Source: Phyllobacterium myrsinacearum (lineage in GTDB: Bacteria > Pseudomonadota > Alphaproteobacteria > Rhizobiales > Rhizobiaceae). Taken from it: a stretch of DNA of 64,000 nt. Within the stretch, counting starts at the first letter, position 1. Each line of letters opens with the position of its first letter. Position numbers and translations under genes: made by a program. Under the pieces are notes generated by a model that was not told the DNA's origin, made no database searches, and was given only the letters and a program-made list of their open reading frames with translations. This document shows positions 63,928-64,000 of this stretch, one piece after another. The stretch covers positions 1 through 64,000 of the forward strand of contig NZ_PVBT01000010.1 in the NCBI RefSeq assembly GCF_002980555.1, given 5' to 3'.

Positions 63928-64000
63928 CTACTTGATCGCCGACAGGGCAGCCGCCAAACCTTTGAACGGGGCCTCGATGCTGACGTTTTCACCCGAATTC
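63928..64000 (-). CDS. C-terminal end of an unknown gene (partial)
   Basis: The last 23 codons and a TAG (63928-63930) of a reading frame entering from the right edge: NSGENVSIEAPFKGLAAALSAIK. It ends 15 bases before the ribosome-binding region of the next gene, which suggests an operon. Too short to identify. Confidence 0.4.
   Translation of the reverse strand, partial: NSGENVSIEAPFKGLAAALSAIK

Overview
The window is a GC-rich stretch of an alphaproteobacterial chromosome, most likely from the Brucellaceae/Phyllobacteriaceae part of the Hyphomicrobiales (Rhizobiales). The evidence is a Brucella Omp2-type porin (61066-62169), the gene order lnt-corC-ybeY-phoH-miaB-plsC-rimI-tsaB, the rpmH-rnpA-yidC-engB block, an HWE-family histidine kinase and several rhizobial-type small secreted proteins. 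No insertion sequence, phage gene, CRISPR array or rRNA gene was seen. One tRNA gene (Arg, CCG) is present.

Layout. 1-8109 (minus strand) is a tight housekeeping run: an XRE regulator cut by the window edge, lipoprotein acylation (lnt), a CBS-domain protein, rRNA maturation (ybeY), phoH, tRNA modification (miaB, tsaB), phospholipid acylation (plsC) and rimI. 8318-17238 holds a GAF-PAS-GAF HWE kinase, an acetyltransferase, a DUF3859 protein, malate synthase G, a hydantoinase/oxoprolinase-like protein and rmuC. 17373-20121 is the plus-strand set def-fmt-GNAT-truA. 20073-25247 contains dapE and dapD of the lysine/diaminopimelate pathway, separated by a ketopantoate-reductase-like gene and an MFS transporter. 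25401-31073 holds a LOG-like protein, DUF817, a HAD nucleotidase, a diguanylate cyclase, phhA with a divergent Lrp-type regulator, and argB. An ECF sigma/anti-sigma pair (31258-32513) precedes engB-yidC-rnpA-rpmH. A histidine kinase, cardiolipin synthase, an EEP-family phosphatase and a HicAB toxin-antitoxin pair follow.

40456-45923 looks like a lysine/pipecolate catabolic cluster: an AmaA-like FAD oxidase, a LysR regulator, HglS (2-oxoadipate to 2-hydroxyglutarate) and an AmaB/antiquitin dehydrogenase. A 160-bp element with 44-bp inverted arms lies just after it. Then come an MHYT-GGDEF-EAL protein and two small exported proteins, one strikingly His-rich.

49693-58857 is a complete-looking minus-strand type IV secretion operon with the order virB8-9-10-11-1-2-3-4-7-6. 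This is close to a circular permutation of the classical virB order, with no recognisable virB5 and no virD4 in the window. It is followed by tRNA-Arg, a DUF2750 protein, a small membrane protein, the porin and several exported proteins of unknown role. The most unusual items are the permuted T4SS, the 160-bp inverted-repeat element, a minus-strand terminator with no gene in front of it (60275-60306), and candidate operators or UTR structures near the MFS, hglS and MHYT genes.
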